Shown here piece after piece: positions 15,785 to 23,688 of a stretch of 49,744 nucleotides of DNA (position 1 is the stretch's first letter; each line of letters begins with the position of its first letter). Made by a program: the position numbers and the translations under genes. Origin of the DNA: a candidate division FCPU426 bacterium (lineage in GTDB: Bacteria; Oederibacteriota; JAAXVQ01; JAUVAV01); the NCBI GenBank assembly GCA_030591525.1, contig JAUVAV010000025.1, forward strand, positions 1 through 49,744, in the 5' to 3' direction. A model generated the notes under the pieces. It had not been told where the DNA came from, ran no database searches, and worked only from the letters and a program-made list of their open reading frames with translations.

Positions 15785-16003
15785 ATGTCTTAGTAAATAT
15801 AGTCGGCAACCCAGAAAATATTACTGCAATCTCACAACTTGGTCCGACTTCTTTTAAAATTTATTATCTCACATTTTGCTTGATTTGTCTGTACATTTTT
15901 TGCTTTTCAATTTATTTTTTGAACTTCCTGCATATTCAGCTTTCAAATAAATTATTGCATGAAAATATAAGTTCTGCCCTTAAATCGCCAAAAGATATTG
16001 TCT

Positions 16004-16144
16004 GATTCTGCTGCAAAACCCTTTTTGCTGTCTTTGCGAGGAGCGGCAGCGACGAAGCAATCTCGATTTTATAAGGGTAAAATCAGATTGCCACGCTCCC
16101 TACGGTCGCTCGCAATGACTTCTTAGGGGGTTTTGCAGCAGAAT
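16004..16144. mobile_element. 141-bp MITE with GATTCTGCTGCAAAACC ends, copy 1
   Basis: It begins GATTCTGCTGCAAAACC and ends GGTTTTGCAGCAGAAT, a terminal inverted repeat of about 16-17 bp. The interior holds TGCGAGGAGCGGCAGCGACG and its partial inverse (GGTCGCTCGCAATGAC). A near-identical copy in the same orientation is at 32296-32437. It has no coding capacity. The 564-base gap between the FN3 and Bax-inhibitor genes holds this element, the terminator and the right 20-bp direct repeat; the rest is AT-rich and unexplained. Confidence 0.8.
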
Positions 16145-16242
16145 ATTATCTCAAAGGAAATCCCCTTAAAGGGACTGTCAACAAAAGCACGATGTTTCTA
16201 TTCCTCTTTTCAATTAATATTTCCGGTCATTATTGACATTAC

Positions 16243-16262
16243 ATTTGACGCGCTTATCATCT
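16243..16262. repeat. 20-bp direct repeat, right copy
   Basis: Second perfect copy of ATTTGACGCGCTTATCATCT, overlapping the last codon and stop of the Bax-inhibitor gene. See the left copy at 13536-13555. Confidence 0.85.
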
Positions 16263-16997
16263 GCTTCTTAGTTTGGCTAATAACCGTAATATCTCTATAT
16301 ACAGCCAGATTAAAGTCACCAGCAACCCAAAGGCCGCATACCATTCCATAAACTTAGGCGCACCATGCTCCGCTCCTTGTTCAATAAAATCAAAATCCAG
16401 GACCAGGTTCAGCGCAGCAATGACTACCACAAATAAACTGAACCCGATTCCCAGCCAGCCGCTGCCATGAATAAAAGTCAGGTTAAAACCAAAAATCCCC
16501 AATATCCACGTGGCCACATATACTAAAAAAATGGCGCCCGTGGCGGAAACTACGCCCAATTTGAAATTCTCCGTGGCTTTAATAATCCCGGATTTGTATA
16601 AAACCAGCAGAGAGAATAAAGTTCCCAGCGTGAGACCAACCGCCTGGATGACAATGCCGGGGAATTGCTTCTCTAATATCGCGGAAAGACTTCCTAAAAA
16701 AAGCCCTTCCAGGGCCGCGTATAGAGGCGCGGTTATGCCGGCCCATTCCTTCTTGAAAATGGTCACTAAAGCCATAATTAATCCGCCGATCAGACCTCCC
16801 CACAGCATGGGCATTACTTTGGCGGCCTGGCCGCCAAAGAACAGCGACCACGGCCAGGAGGCGGTAATTAGGAGCAAGATCATTAATACAAACACCTTGT
16901 TGACCGTGCCTTGAATGGTCATTGCGCCCAGCGCATCACCCACCGGCATGCGTTGCGTAAATACTTTCTCACTTAATGCGGGATTTGCCGTTCTCAT
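16257..16997 (-). CDS. Bax inhibitor-1/YccA-like membrane protein
   Basis: A 246-residue integral membrane protein with about seven hydrophobic helices. The pattern matches the BaxI_1 family of bacterial YccA-like proteins: an N-terminal NPALSEKVF segment and a C-terminal block with ALNLVLDFDFIEQGAEHGAP and then LLVTLIWLYIEILRLL. Members are inner-membrane proteins; some are calcium-leak channels or modulators of FtsH, but the role here is unknown. AAGGAGG precedes the ATG. Its stop codon lies inside the right-hand 20-bp direct repeat shared with the end of the TPR gene. Confidence 0.85.
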   Translation of the reverse strand: MRTANPALSEKVFTQRMPVGDALGAMTIQGTVNKVFVLMILLLITASWPWSLFFGGQAAKVMPMLWGGLIGGLIMALVTIFKKEWAGITAPLYAALEGLFLGSLSAILEKQFPGIVIQAVGLTLGTLFSLLVLYKSGIIKATENFKLGVVSATGAIFLVYVATWILGIFGFNLTFIHGSGWLGIGFSLFVVVIAALNLVLDFDFIEQGAEHGAPKFMEWYAAFGLLVTLIWLYIEILRLLAKLRSR

Positions 16998-17010
16998 TTT
17001 TCCTCCTTCT

Positions 17011-17085
17011 GCTCAGCTTCCCACTGTAGGCGGGAAGTTGGCGTTCCATTCCGAAGGCATTTCGAACCAGTTATTATTCAAACCT
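17011..17085 (-). repeat. Hairpin plus tRNA-3'-end-like module, copy J1
   Basis: On the plus strand it reads CTGCTC, then a hairpin (TTCCCACTGTAGGCGGGAA), then TTGGCGTTCC and GCATTTCGAACC. Read on the minus strand the end resembles a T-arm (GGTTCGAAAT) followed by an acceptor-like stretch ending CGCCA and a hairpin. A clear relative is at 22181-22253, and the layout matches the tRNA-Arg 3' end modules at 24961-25250. Confidence 0.5.
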
Positions 17086-17198
17086 TAAATCCTACAATCA
17101 AGAATTATTATCATTCTTAAACTATTTGCCATCTTCAGAAAATATTTAGGTTGATAATTCGGAGCTCAAGCTAACAAGCAAACTCTGCATTCATTCAT

Positions 17199-17537
17199 TT
17201 ATCGAGAAATAAGGGATTTCAAAGGATTTATGAGTACCGGCAGATCTTTGGTAACAATTTCCCAAAGAATATCAAAATCAACCTGGTCATAACCATGGAT
17301 AAGCCGATTGCGTAAACTAATTACTTCCGGCCAAGGTATGTCCGGATATTTCTTTTGATCTTCACGGGATATACGGCTGGCGGCTTCACCTATAATTTCC
17401 AAAAGACGAACCAAGGATAGATTAAGTTTGCGCTCTTCGTCCAAGTCTTCCCTTTTTTTACTGCAAACCATTTCCAGAGCTTCCAAGGCATGATCCAGCA
17501 TATGTTTTAAACAAACCATATTTTCATGCTGCGACAT
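17199..17537 (-). CDS. hepT: HepT-like ribonuclease toxin (HEPN domain)
   Basis: An HEPN-fold protein of 112 residues carrying the R-x4-H RNase motif in SLRNRLIHGYDQVD, with the usual trailing tyrosine (RxxxxHxY) near residue 80. HepT toxins of HepT/MntA modules cleave RNA and are neutralised by MntA, a minimal nucleotidyltransferase that adds AMP residues near the active site. Its start overlaps the end of the MntA-like gene by 14 bases, the standard order with antitoxin first. It lies in a stretch of accessory minus-strand genes. A plain DUF86 annotation would describe the same family. Confidence 0.88.
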   Translation of the reverse strand: MSQHENMVCLKHMLDHALEALEMVCSKKREDLDEERKLNLSLVRLLEIIGEAASRISREDQKKYPDIPWPEVISLRNRLIHGYDQVDFDILWEIVTKDLPVLINPLKSLISR

Positions 17538-17820
17538 ATTGAACCTCTGCTTCAGAAATAACCCGGTCCCGAAAATATTTACTCAAGAATTTCGGAGTAT
17601 TCAAGTCTACTTTCTGGCCTAGCATTTCCGACAACTCTTGTTCCATCGAGAAGAACTTCAATCCGGGAACGTGATCTTTTTCAAATTCCACTAAAACATC
17701 GACATCACTATGAGGTTTAAAATCATCTCTGAGAACAGATCCGAAAAATGCCAATTTATAAATATGGTTTTTTTTACAAAATGCTTCGATCTTAGCCTGC
17801 TCAATATTAATGTTTACCAT
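17524..17820 (-). CDS. mntA: MntA-like minimal nucleotidyltransferase antitoxin
   Basis: A small nucleotidyltransferase of 98 residues from ATG 17820, which has AGG seven bases upstream; an ATG at 17832 is less well placed. The polymerase-beta motif is intact: FFGSVLRDDFKPHSDVDVLV, with the GS and the DxD pair required for metal and ATP binding. In the HepT/MntA systems described, this protein AMPylates the HepT toxin's tyrosine near RxxxxHxY. It overlaps hepT by 14 bases, so the pair is translationally coupled. A palindromic intergenic repeat lies directly upstream at 17834-17862. Confidence 0.88.
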   Translation of the reverse strand: MVNINIEQAKIEAFCKKNHIYKLAFFGSVLRDDFKPHSDVDVLVEFEKDHVPGLKFFSMEQELSEMLGQKVDLNTPKFLSKYFRDRVISEAEVQYVAA

Positions 17821-17833
17821 AAAACACCTCATT

Positions 17834-17940
17834 TAGGGCCGGCACATAGGCCGGCCCCCTACAAAATTCCATCTACCTGCTCGGATTCCCACCTGCAGGC
17901 GAAATATTGGTGTACTCCAATTATAAATATTAGAACCATT
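17834..17940. repeat. GTAGGGG-family hairpin and a weak tRNA-3'-end-like module (J3)
   Basis: Positions 17834-17862 read TAGGGCCGGC...GCCGGCCCCCTAC, the inverse of the hairpin at 42613-42641. Positions 17876-17940 again show CTGCTC, a hairpin-like CCCACCTGCAGGCG, TTGGTGTACTCC and ATTAGAACC, a degraded version of the J1/J2 pattern. The second assignment is weak. Confidence 0.4.
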
Positions 17941-18056
17941 TTTTTCAAGTAGCAATTATTCTATTCCGGTTTTAATCCCAACATATCCCTGCTAATCCAC
18001 TGCTCCTTTTTAGCGGGATTCCAACACTTTGTCATTCCAAGCGTAGAGAGAAATCT

Positions 18057-19250
18057 CTAAAATCCCGCCCGGCTTTTGATGATATGCTTGGCGGAAAGTT
18101 TGAATAACTCCACAGGGTTGATTTCACCAATCAGAGTTCCAAAAATTGTTTCGCCTAATTCCGGTTTATCTCTGGCAATCCTGACCATCTGATTAACAAT
18201 TACTTGAATGCTTAGTAAGCTCCTGATTTTTCGATAATTTTTAAATTTCTTTTTGTAGTTTTCTTTCAGCATTTTTGGGTAAGCCAACAATTGTCGGGCT
18301 GAAAAATCACCCGCCGCGATGGCTTTCTGTGCGGTCCAGGCAGCAAATCGTCCGGTTTGCAAAGCATAGTATATACCTTCTCCACTCTGCGGATTAATCG
18401 CGCTGGCAGAATCTCCGGCCAAAAGAATACGTTCATCAAAAAGCCGGTTACCTCTCAATCCCATACGCAGCGAAGCAGTTTCAACCTCTGAAACCGGGGT
18501 TGTATTTTTGGTAAATATTCCCTCTTTTTCCAGAAATTTTGTGAATGCATTCCAAATATTTCTGGGATGAGGGTTGTTTCCTCTGCGAAGAAAACAACCT
18601 ACGCCTACGTTAGCTTTACCCTTACCCAGAGGAAATAGCCAACCATAGCCAGGCAATACATCTTTCGCGTAACAAAATAGACTTTTAGCTGATGAAAAAT
18701 TTATATCTGCGACATAGGCGCGGCAGGCTATAGCGTCGGCAGACGGCCGTTTTAACAATCCCAGACGCATAGGCAGCGAAGAATTAGAACCAGTGGCGAT
18801 TATAGCTAATTTGCAGGAGTAGCTTTCTTTCGAGCTAGCTTTAAGAATTATTCTGTCAGGCTTCTTTTCTAAACCAATTATTTTTGTATTGCCCAAAAAT
18901 TCTGCTCCTGCTTCACAAGCTTTTTTGAGCAACTTATCATCCAGCATTTTCCGCATCATTAAATAAGTCTTGGGGTTATAATTATCTACCCTTAAATAGG
19001 ATTTGTTGGGAGCATATAAAATACATCCATCGATTTCATTGCTGTTGGCTTTAACTTCATCTTTCAGGCCGATTTTTTCCAATTCTCGCATACTTGCAGG
19101 CGAAAGCGCATCACCGCAAATCTTGTCTCGGGGAAAAGACTCTTTATCTAATAGCAAAACATCTATGTCACCCTGGGCCAGATGGTACGCCGCAGAAGTT
19201 CCGGCAGGTCCTGCGCCTACAATAATTACGGTAGCCTTTTTTTCCATCAT
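18057..19250 (-). CDS. Geranylgeranyl-reductase-family FAD-dependent oxidoreductase
   Basis: A flavoprotein of 397 residues. The N-terminal FAD-binding motif is VIIVGAGPAGTSAAYHLA, followed by DKESFPRDKICGDALSP, the hallmark of the geranylgeranyl reductase family, and the second FAD motif LLAGDSASAINPQSGEGIYYAL at about 270-292. Family members reduce isoprenoid chains in lipids, quinones or pigments, and some are general lipid or polyketide oxidoreductases. The substrate cannot be assigned. It is on the same strand as the surrounding accessory genes but separated from both neighbours by more than 200 bases, so probably monocistronic. Confidence 0.85.
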   Translation of the reverse strand: MMEKKATVIIVGAGPAGTSAAYHLAQGDIDVLLLDKESFPRDKICGDALSPASMRELEKIGLKDEVKANSNEIDGCILYAPNKSYLRVDNYNPKTYLMMRKMLDDKLLKKACEAGAEFLGNTKIIGLEKKPDRIILKASSKESYSCKLAIIATGSNSSLPMRLGLLKRPSADAIACRAYVADINFSSAKSLFCYAKDVLPGYGWLFPLGKGKANVGVGCFLRRGNNPHPRNIWNAFTKFLEKEGIFTKNTTPVSEVETASLRMGLRGNRLFDERILLAGDSASAINPQSGEGIYYALQTGRFAAWTAQKAIAAGDFSARQLLAYPKMLKENYKKKFKNYRKIRSLLSIQVIVNQMVRIARDKPELGETIFGTLIGEINPVELFKLSAKHIIKSRAGF

Positions 19251-19338
19251 GACTCTCTTTATTCCCTGGATTTTACACCACTATGTGTTGCTTTGCCTAA
19301 AAAAGCTTTATGTTACAACCTGAATTTTGCACGTAACA

Positions 19339-19445
19339 TTCCCCTCCCCAGGACTTGGTGGGAGGGGCCAGGGGAGGGGGCTTTAAACGTTTGACAGATA
19401 AGCTCCACACCCTCCCCTTGATCCCCTCCCGTCGAGGGAGGGGAA
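19339..19445. repeat. GC-rich CCCTCCCC palindromic repeat, copy 1
   Basis: A 107-bp element from TTCCCCTCCC to GGGAGGGGAA with internal GGGAGGGG and CCTCCCCTT arms. A related element is at 37664-37762. The 384-base gap between the reductase gene and the small membrane-protein gene holds this element; the remaining 190 bases show nothing recognisable. Confidence 0.65.
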
Positions 19446-19634
19446 TTTCTTTTATTTCCGCGTTTCTCCTATTTGGTTACTCGTGCTAGAAATCTCTTGC
19501 ACGGTTCGGATAATATCTGTGGCGTCTAGCGTAACCTGTGGCAAAATTTGGTGCAAAATTTAGTTAACAAGTTAAGAGTATCCCGCAACAGTCCATCTTC
19601 TTCACCTCTAAGCTGTATTAACAAATCAAAGACA

Positions 19635-20180
19635 TCAAGTCTTAGTCTTGTTCCTAAATATTTTACCAATAATCAAATTTATATCATTGATATGCGATTC
19701 TACATTTTTGATTTCCAGGCTTATGAATGCATGGGTATTTGTTTTAAATTGCTGTAAATCTTTTTTCCACATATCAATTATAGCATTTAACCCTCCCCCT
19801 CTTTCTAGATTCATACTCTGCAATATACTTTCTATAACATTCACATCCGCCACTTCCAATTTGTCATATAAATATCCCTTTTGAAAATAAAGATTAATAA
19901 AATAACGATGGTAACCATCATATTTAAAATATTCAGTTGCCATTAATGCATCATCAGCTAATATTTTATCTTTTATTGACCTTAATTTATCAAGAATCTT
20001 ATTCAGATAAAGAATATTGTATTCTAATTCCTTGCGTAAATTCTTTTCTATAATAACTCTTTGGATTTTTCTATGCCATTTAATAGTGAGGTAATACATC
20101 CCTATTCCAAAAAGGAATGCTGCTCCTGCACCTATCATTGCTCCAATTCCTGAAGATAATGCATTTTCCCAAAATGTCAT
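19635..20180 (-). CDS. Small membrane protein of unknown function
   Basis: The start is ATG 20180 with GAGG six bases upstream; an in-frame TTG two codons earlier is less likely. It has 181 residues: one strong transmembrane helix near the N-terminus (about 8-30, GIGAMIGAGAAFLFGIGMYY) followed by a long charged, probably coiled-coil cytoplasmic part rich in Ile, Leu, Lys and Asn. I do not recognise the family. It is 151 bases downstream of, and on the same strand as, the SIR2-domain gene, and is as AT-rich. A membrane-associated partner of that gene is conceivable but unsupported by motifs. Confidence 0.6.
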   Translation of the reverse strand: MTFWENALSSGIGAMIGAGAAFLFGIGMYYLTIKWHRKIQRVIIEKNLRKELEYNILYLNKILDKLRSIKDKILADDALMATEYFKYDGYHRYFINLYFQKGYLYDKLEVADVNVIESILQSMNLERGGGLNAIIDMWKKDLQQFKTNTHAFISLEIKNVESHINDINLIIGKIFRNKTKT

Positions 20181-20331
20181 ATCCAACCTCTTTTATCGTG
20201 TTTTCATTTCTATAAAATCCATCAATAATCTATTTTCTACTCGTTATTAATAAATTCTACAAACTCACTAATCCAATATTTTTCCTGAATTTCCATCATG
20301 TTGCGGTACACTCTGATCTTCCCCATTGGTG

Positions 20332-22086
20332 TTATTGATCATCTTGTATATCCTCCCATCCTAGTTGTCCAAAAACATTAGCAAGTTGATTCATTATTTC
20401 CTTTATTTTTTGAGTTCTTCCCTCAAAATAACCTAATTTTAACAAAGGCCACGCGTGCTTTTCTTTTTCAAGCTCGTTCTCAATTTTATCCTTAATCCTC
20501 CGCATATTACGCCACACAAAACATCCTTCTGGACCCCAGTTCTTATTTCGTATATCAGCGTATAGTAAAGCAAATAAATATTCATACCGATCAAACATTT
20601 CGATATACGTTTTATCGTCGGGCACTATTTCATCAAAACAATTCCTTAATACCGAACACAGCCGTTCACTTAAAGGCGTTAACCTTCCAGGATCAATCCA
20701 CTTTTGTAATTCTGATCCAACCACTCTCCCGGTAAATAAATCATACAGAAGTGGACTGTCTTCGACTCCATTTTTTCTTCTATTATGAGTAAGCAATTTA
20801 GTCAATAAATCATATCTCTTTTTCGCAACACAAGCTATACCAGCTGTATGCAAAAGGATTAGCCCGGGATACAAGCTTAGATTTATTAAAGCTGAATTCC
20901 CGTCCTGCACTGGAAGACTTGCAATTCTCCCAATGCTTTCAATTAATATAAAATCATTCTCTTGATCTCCGTGATAAACACATATTGATATTATAGTCCT
21001 GAAAACCTCAGTAATGTTTTCATATTTTTCCATTCTCTCCAGAAATTCAGTTTTTTGTGCACTACCTGCTGGAGTAGGAAATTTTTCAGGCAATATCAAT
21101 TTCTGAACCCTTTTACTTTCTTTTACAATTAAATCGTGTAGTTCAATCTGATACTTTTTTTCAGAAAGATATTTCTTTATAACCGCAGCAGTCATTTCAA
21201 CTGATATTGGATTCTCCTTTGATAACCTATTAATCGCATCACACTTTTCATATACTTCTGAGAAAAACTCATCCGCATTTGTTATTCCAATTATTTGAGC
21301 CTTTTTCGAATTCGCATTTTTTTTAGCCTCTTCACTCATACTTCCACGTGTAGTCCAATAAGTTGCGTACCTGTAATTTTTATTTCTTTCTATCGCAGCT
21401 TTTAAAGCAGTGTCCCAGTTACCAGACCATCCGCAAATAATTAATCCATATTCATCAAATACTTGGTCAAGCAAACTATTTAATGTTTTATTGTAGACAG
21501 AAAGTTCTTTTTCAGTGTTTTTGATTCTCAGATCAAGATAATCACCATTCACTTTTATTATTGTACATTTGTTATGCGTTAAGGGCGGCATTCCTTTAAT
21601 AGCATCAGACGTACTTATGACTATAGGTACAACCCCTATCTCCTCTAATGCCTGCTCTAATAACCTATCAAAATTTGTCGTTATTATTATTTTTATATAC
21701 CCTTTCAAAACTAATTTTGCTATGGCCTTATGAGCTTTGGTTGGCCTTTTCAAGCCTTCCTCTTGCTCTTTTTCAGTCGGCTCAAAATACTGTTTCAAAA
21801 GTGCATTTCTCTCCGCTTTCGTTTTAGCAACGTCGTTAAGTAGATCATCATACATCGGTGCTTTTCCATGCTTTTCTAAATACCATTTTTCAGGATCAGG
21901 TTCACATTCCACACTACTAAGTTTGGCTAGTTTCCGAATAATATCTAGAGTAATTTCATGTCCTGTAGGCAAACCGGAACTTCTGGACACTCCAGAACCA
22001 ATTAATAATGCATATACGCCTTTATTCGAACTCATTGTTAAAGTTAATGACATTATTGAATCAATCATATTTTTTATCCGATCCAT
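20332..22086 (-). CDS. SIR2-domain protein, probable anti-phage/NAD-hydrolase type
   Basis: A protein of 584 residues with an N-terminal SIR2-like Rossmann domain. Its motifs are LIGSGVSRSSGLPTG (28-42, NAD-binding GAG-like loop), IITTNFDRLLE (134-144, with Asn138), KVNGDYLDLR (178-187) and LIICGWSGNWD (215-225). The residue aligned with the sirtuin catalytic histidine (HG in the classical motif) is Asn180. The C-terminal 340 residues are helical and unrecognised. SIR2 domains fused to such helical parts are effectors of several anti-phage systems that deplete NAD on infection, and this gene lies in an AT-rich accessory region with other unknown genes. A role in defence is an inference. Confidence 0.75.
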   Translation of the reverse strand: MDRIKNMIDSIMSLTLTMSSNKGVYALLIGSGVSRSSGLPTGHEITLDIIRKLAKLSSVECEPDPEKWYLEKHGKAPMYDDLLNDVAKTKAERNALLKQYFEPTEKEQEEGLKRPTKAHKAIAKLVLKGYIKIIITTNFDRLLEQALEEIGVVPIVISTSDAIKGMPPLTHNKCTIIKVNGDYLDLRIKNTEKELSVYNKTLNSLLDQVFDEYGLIICGWSGNWDTALKAAIERNKNYRYATYWTTRGSMSEEAKKNANSKKAQIIGITNADEFFSEVYEKCDAINRLSKENPISVEMTAAVIKKYLSEKKYQIELHDLIVKESKRVQKLILPEKFPTPAGSAQKTEFLERMEKYENITEVFRTIISICVYHGDQENDFILIESIGRIASLPVQDGNSALINLSLYPGLILLHTAGIACVAKKRYDLLTKLLTHNRRKNGVEDSPLLYDLFTGRVVGSELQKWIDPGRLTPLSERLCSVLRNCFDEIVPDDKTYIEMFDRYEYLFALLYADIRNKNWGPEGCFVWRNMRRIKDKIENELEKEKHAWPLLKLGYFEGRTQKIKEIMNQLANVFGQLGWEDIQDDQ

Positions 22087-22180
22087 TTATTGACCCACAT
22101 AATATTCTACTTATCATATCAATATCATTCTTCAAATGTTTGGGCTCCTAGGAGCCATGGCTAACTATTAAACTATATCT

Positions 22181-22253
22181 CCTGCTCACATTCCCGCCGC
22201 CGTAGGCGGGAATGTGGCGTCCAAGCTCAAACGCATTTCGAACTGATTATAGA
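22181..22253 (-). repeat. Hairpin plus tRNA-3'-end-like module, copy J2
   Basis: CTGCTC, a hairpin (CATTCCCGCC..GGCGGGAATG), TGGCGTCC and GCATTTCGAAC, closely related to 17011-17085. It fills the intergenic region between the SIR2 gene and the gene upstream. The palindrome GGCTCCTAGGAGCC lies just to its left. Confidence 0.55.
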
Positions 22254-22322
22254 GAGTTCATCTTGGAACAATCGTCAAATATCAATACTATCTTGCAAAG
22301 TATAATTAATGCAGCATAAACA

Positions 22323-23507
22323 TTATTTGTAAATATCTGCTAATTTTGCGCTTGCTTCCAAATTAATATCACGTTCACATAAATAGCCTTTTGGGTATCT
22401 GGCATCGTTTATATGCCAATAATATTCCTCATCATCCAGGCCTTTAATAATAAAATCACTTTTGACATTTTTATCATCTGTTTCTATCTCTCCATTGTCA
22501 CTACCTAATTTGCTTGCTTTTTCATGGATTGTCATCCTATTCTTTTTAAGAACAAGATAATAATCTTGTTCATTTTCAAGCTTTTTTGTTGCCTCTTTTT
22601 TACCTTGTATCGCCAGCATAATACCAATGGTTGAATTGAGTACATATTCAACATTTTCTTTTTTAATATTAATGAGTTGCTTGTATTCGTATTTAACGAC
22701 CCATTCTTTGCTTTTCTTCCTTCTGATAACTATTGGTGTCAATCTGCAAATATTCCAAAACTCCTTATTATCTATACCATATTGCAAAAGCTCAACAGCA
22801 CAGCTATCCCCAGAGTTAGAATTATAATATGATGGGTCTTTGATATAACTCTCAATGTTTTTTTTAAAATTATCTGGAGTTAACATCATCATGAAAGGTA
22901 ATAATCCTGGTTGCTTTTTATCAAAATTCATCATTACTGGCAAGTTACTTAAGGGATTTTCACTATCGGATAATTCTATATTATAGTGCCACTCAATTCC
23001 CAAATATAATGCTTTTCGACAGTTGATTAAACAATCCCTATATTTTTTTTTAATATGGTTATTTTCAGCCTCGACTAAAACATCTCTCAACTCACCTTTT
23101 TCTATGGCATCTAAAAGTGTGATAGAAACAATAGACTTCCCAAATACTTTCTTTGATGTTTCATCCATGAATTTTTCTACAAATTCCATGAAATGGTAAC
23201 ATTCTTTTTCTTCCGGTATAGTTGCAAAGTGTTTCGAGGAAACTCTGGCTTTATTGAGAGCTTTTAACTGGTTACAAACCGATAGTTGGACTTTTTCATC
23301 AATTACACGGAGATTGTCATCAAACCTCGTGGAATGCAATGTTATTTGACTATGTTCTGCAATTGCAAATAGAAATGTTTCTACAGAATCTTGTAACAAA
23401 TTCATCCCCATTGATCTTTTAAATTTATTTTCTGTTCTGATATTACTCTTGGCCAAAGTAAATAAATATTTCGCTAATACAATGGTCTCAAGATTTTCAA
23501 TATCCAT
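22323..23507 (-). CDS. Unknown 394-residue protein of the accessory island
   Basis: The start is the ATG two codons into the open frame, because TAGGAG lies five bases before it; the upstream GTG overlaps that site. I do not recognise a family. The N-terminal 110 residues are helical, with LLQDSVETFLFAIAEH and LNKARVSSKHF, loosely HEPN-like in layout, but no clear R-x4-6-H RNase motif is visible. The middle part contains YRDCLINCRKALYLGIEWHYNIE and the C-terminus is beta-rich with EEYYWHINDARYPKGYLCERD. No signal peptide or membrane helix is seen. It is AT-rich and lysine-rich like the SIR2 gene it precedes on the same strand, and is probably part of the same transferred segment. Confidence 0.65.
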   Translation of the reverse strand: MDIENLETIVLAKYLFTLAKSNIRTENKFKRSMGMNLLQDSVETFLFAIAEHSQITLHSTRFDDNLRVIDEKVQLSVCNQLKALNKARVSSKHFATIPEEKECYHFMEFVEKFMDETSKKVFGKSIVSITLLDAIEKGELRDVLVEAENNHIKKKYRDCLINCRKALYLGIEWHYNIELSDSENPLSNLPVMMNFDKKQPGLLPFMMMLTPDNFKKNIESYIKDPSYYNSNSGDSCAVELLQYGIDNKEFWNICRLTPIVIRRKKSKEWVVKYEYKQLINIKKENVEYVLNSTIGIMLAIQGKKEATKKLENEQDYYLVLKKNRMTIHEKASKLGSDNGEIETDDKNVKSDFIIKGLDDEEYYWHINDARYPKGYLCERDINLEASAKLADIYK

Positions 23508-23688
23508 AATCACTCCTAAACATATTATTTATTTTAGTTTGACTTTCAATTTAGGGTCGCTACTATTATCCTAGTCTCCACTTTTCCATTATAAAAATAT
23601 ACACGTGATAACGCATATCGAAAATCTGTTTCGCTGATAAAATTCAGCGTACTCCGTATTTCCGGAGACACAAGAGAATTTAAAGGGA

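Noticed and set aside
15785-15900. Complete class-I c-di-GMP riboswitch
   Set aside because: Only a 3'-like GGGTTGCCGA is visible; the GCAAAGC core and the second stem are missing and the spacing is too short. Kept only as a weak idea in the leader finding.
15739-16005. 88-codon plus-strand open frame
   Set aside because: It runs through a terminator hairpin and a MITE end, has no ribosome-binding site and no family-like sequence.
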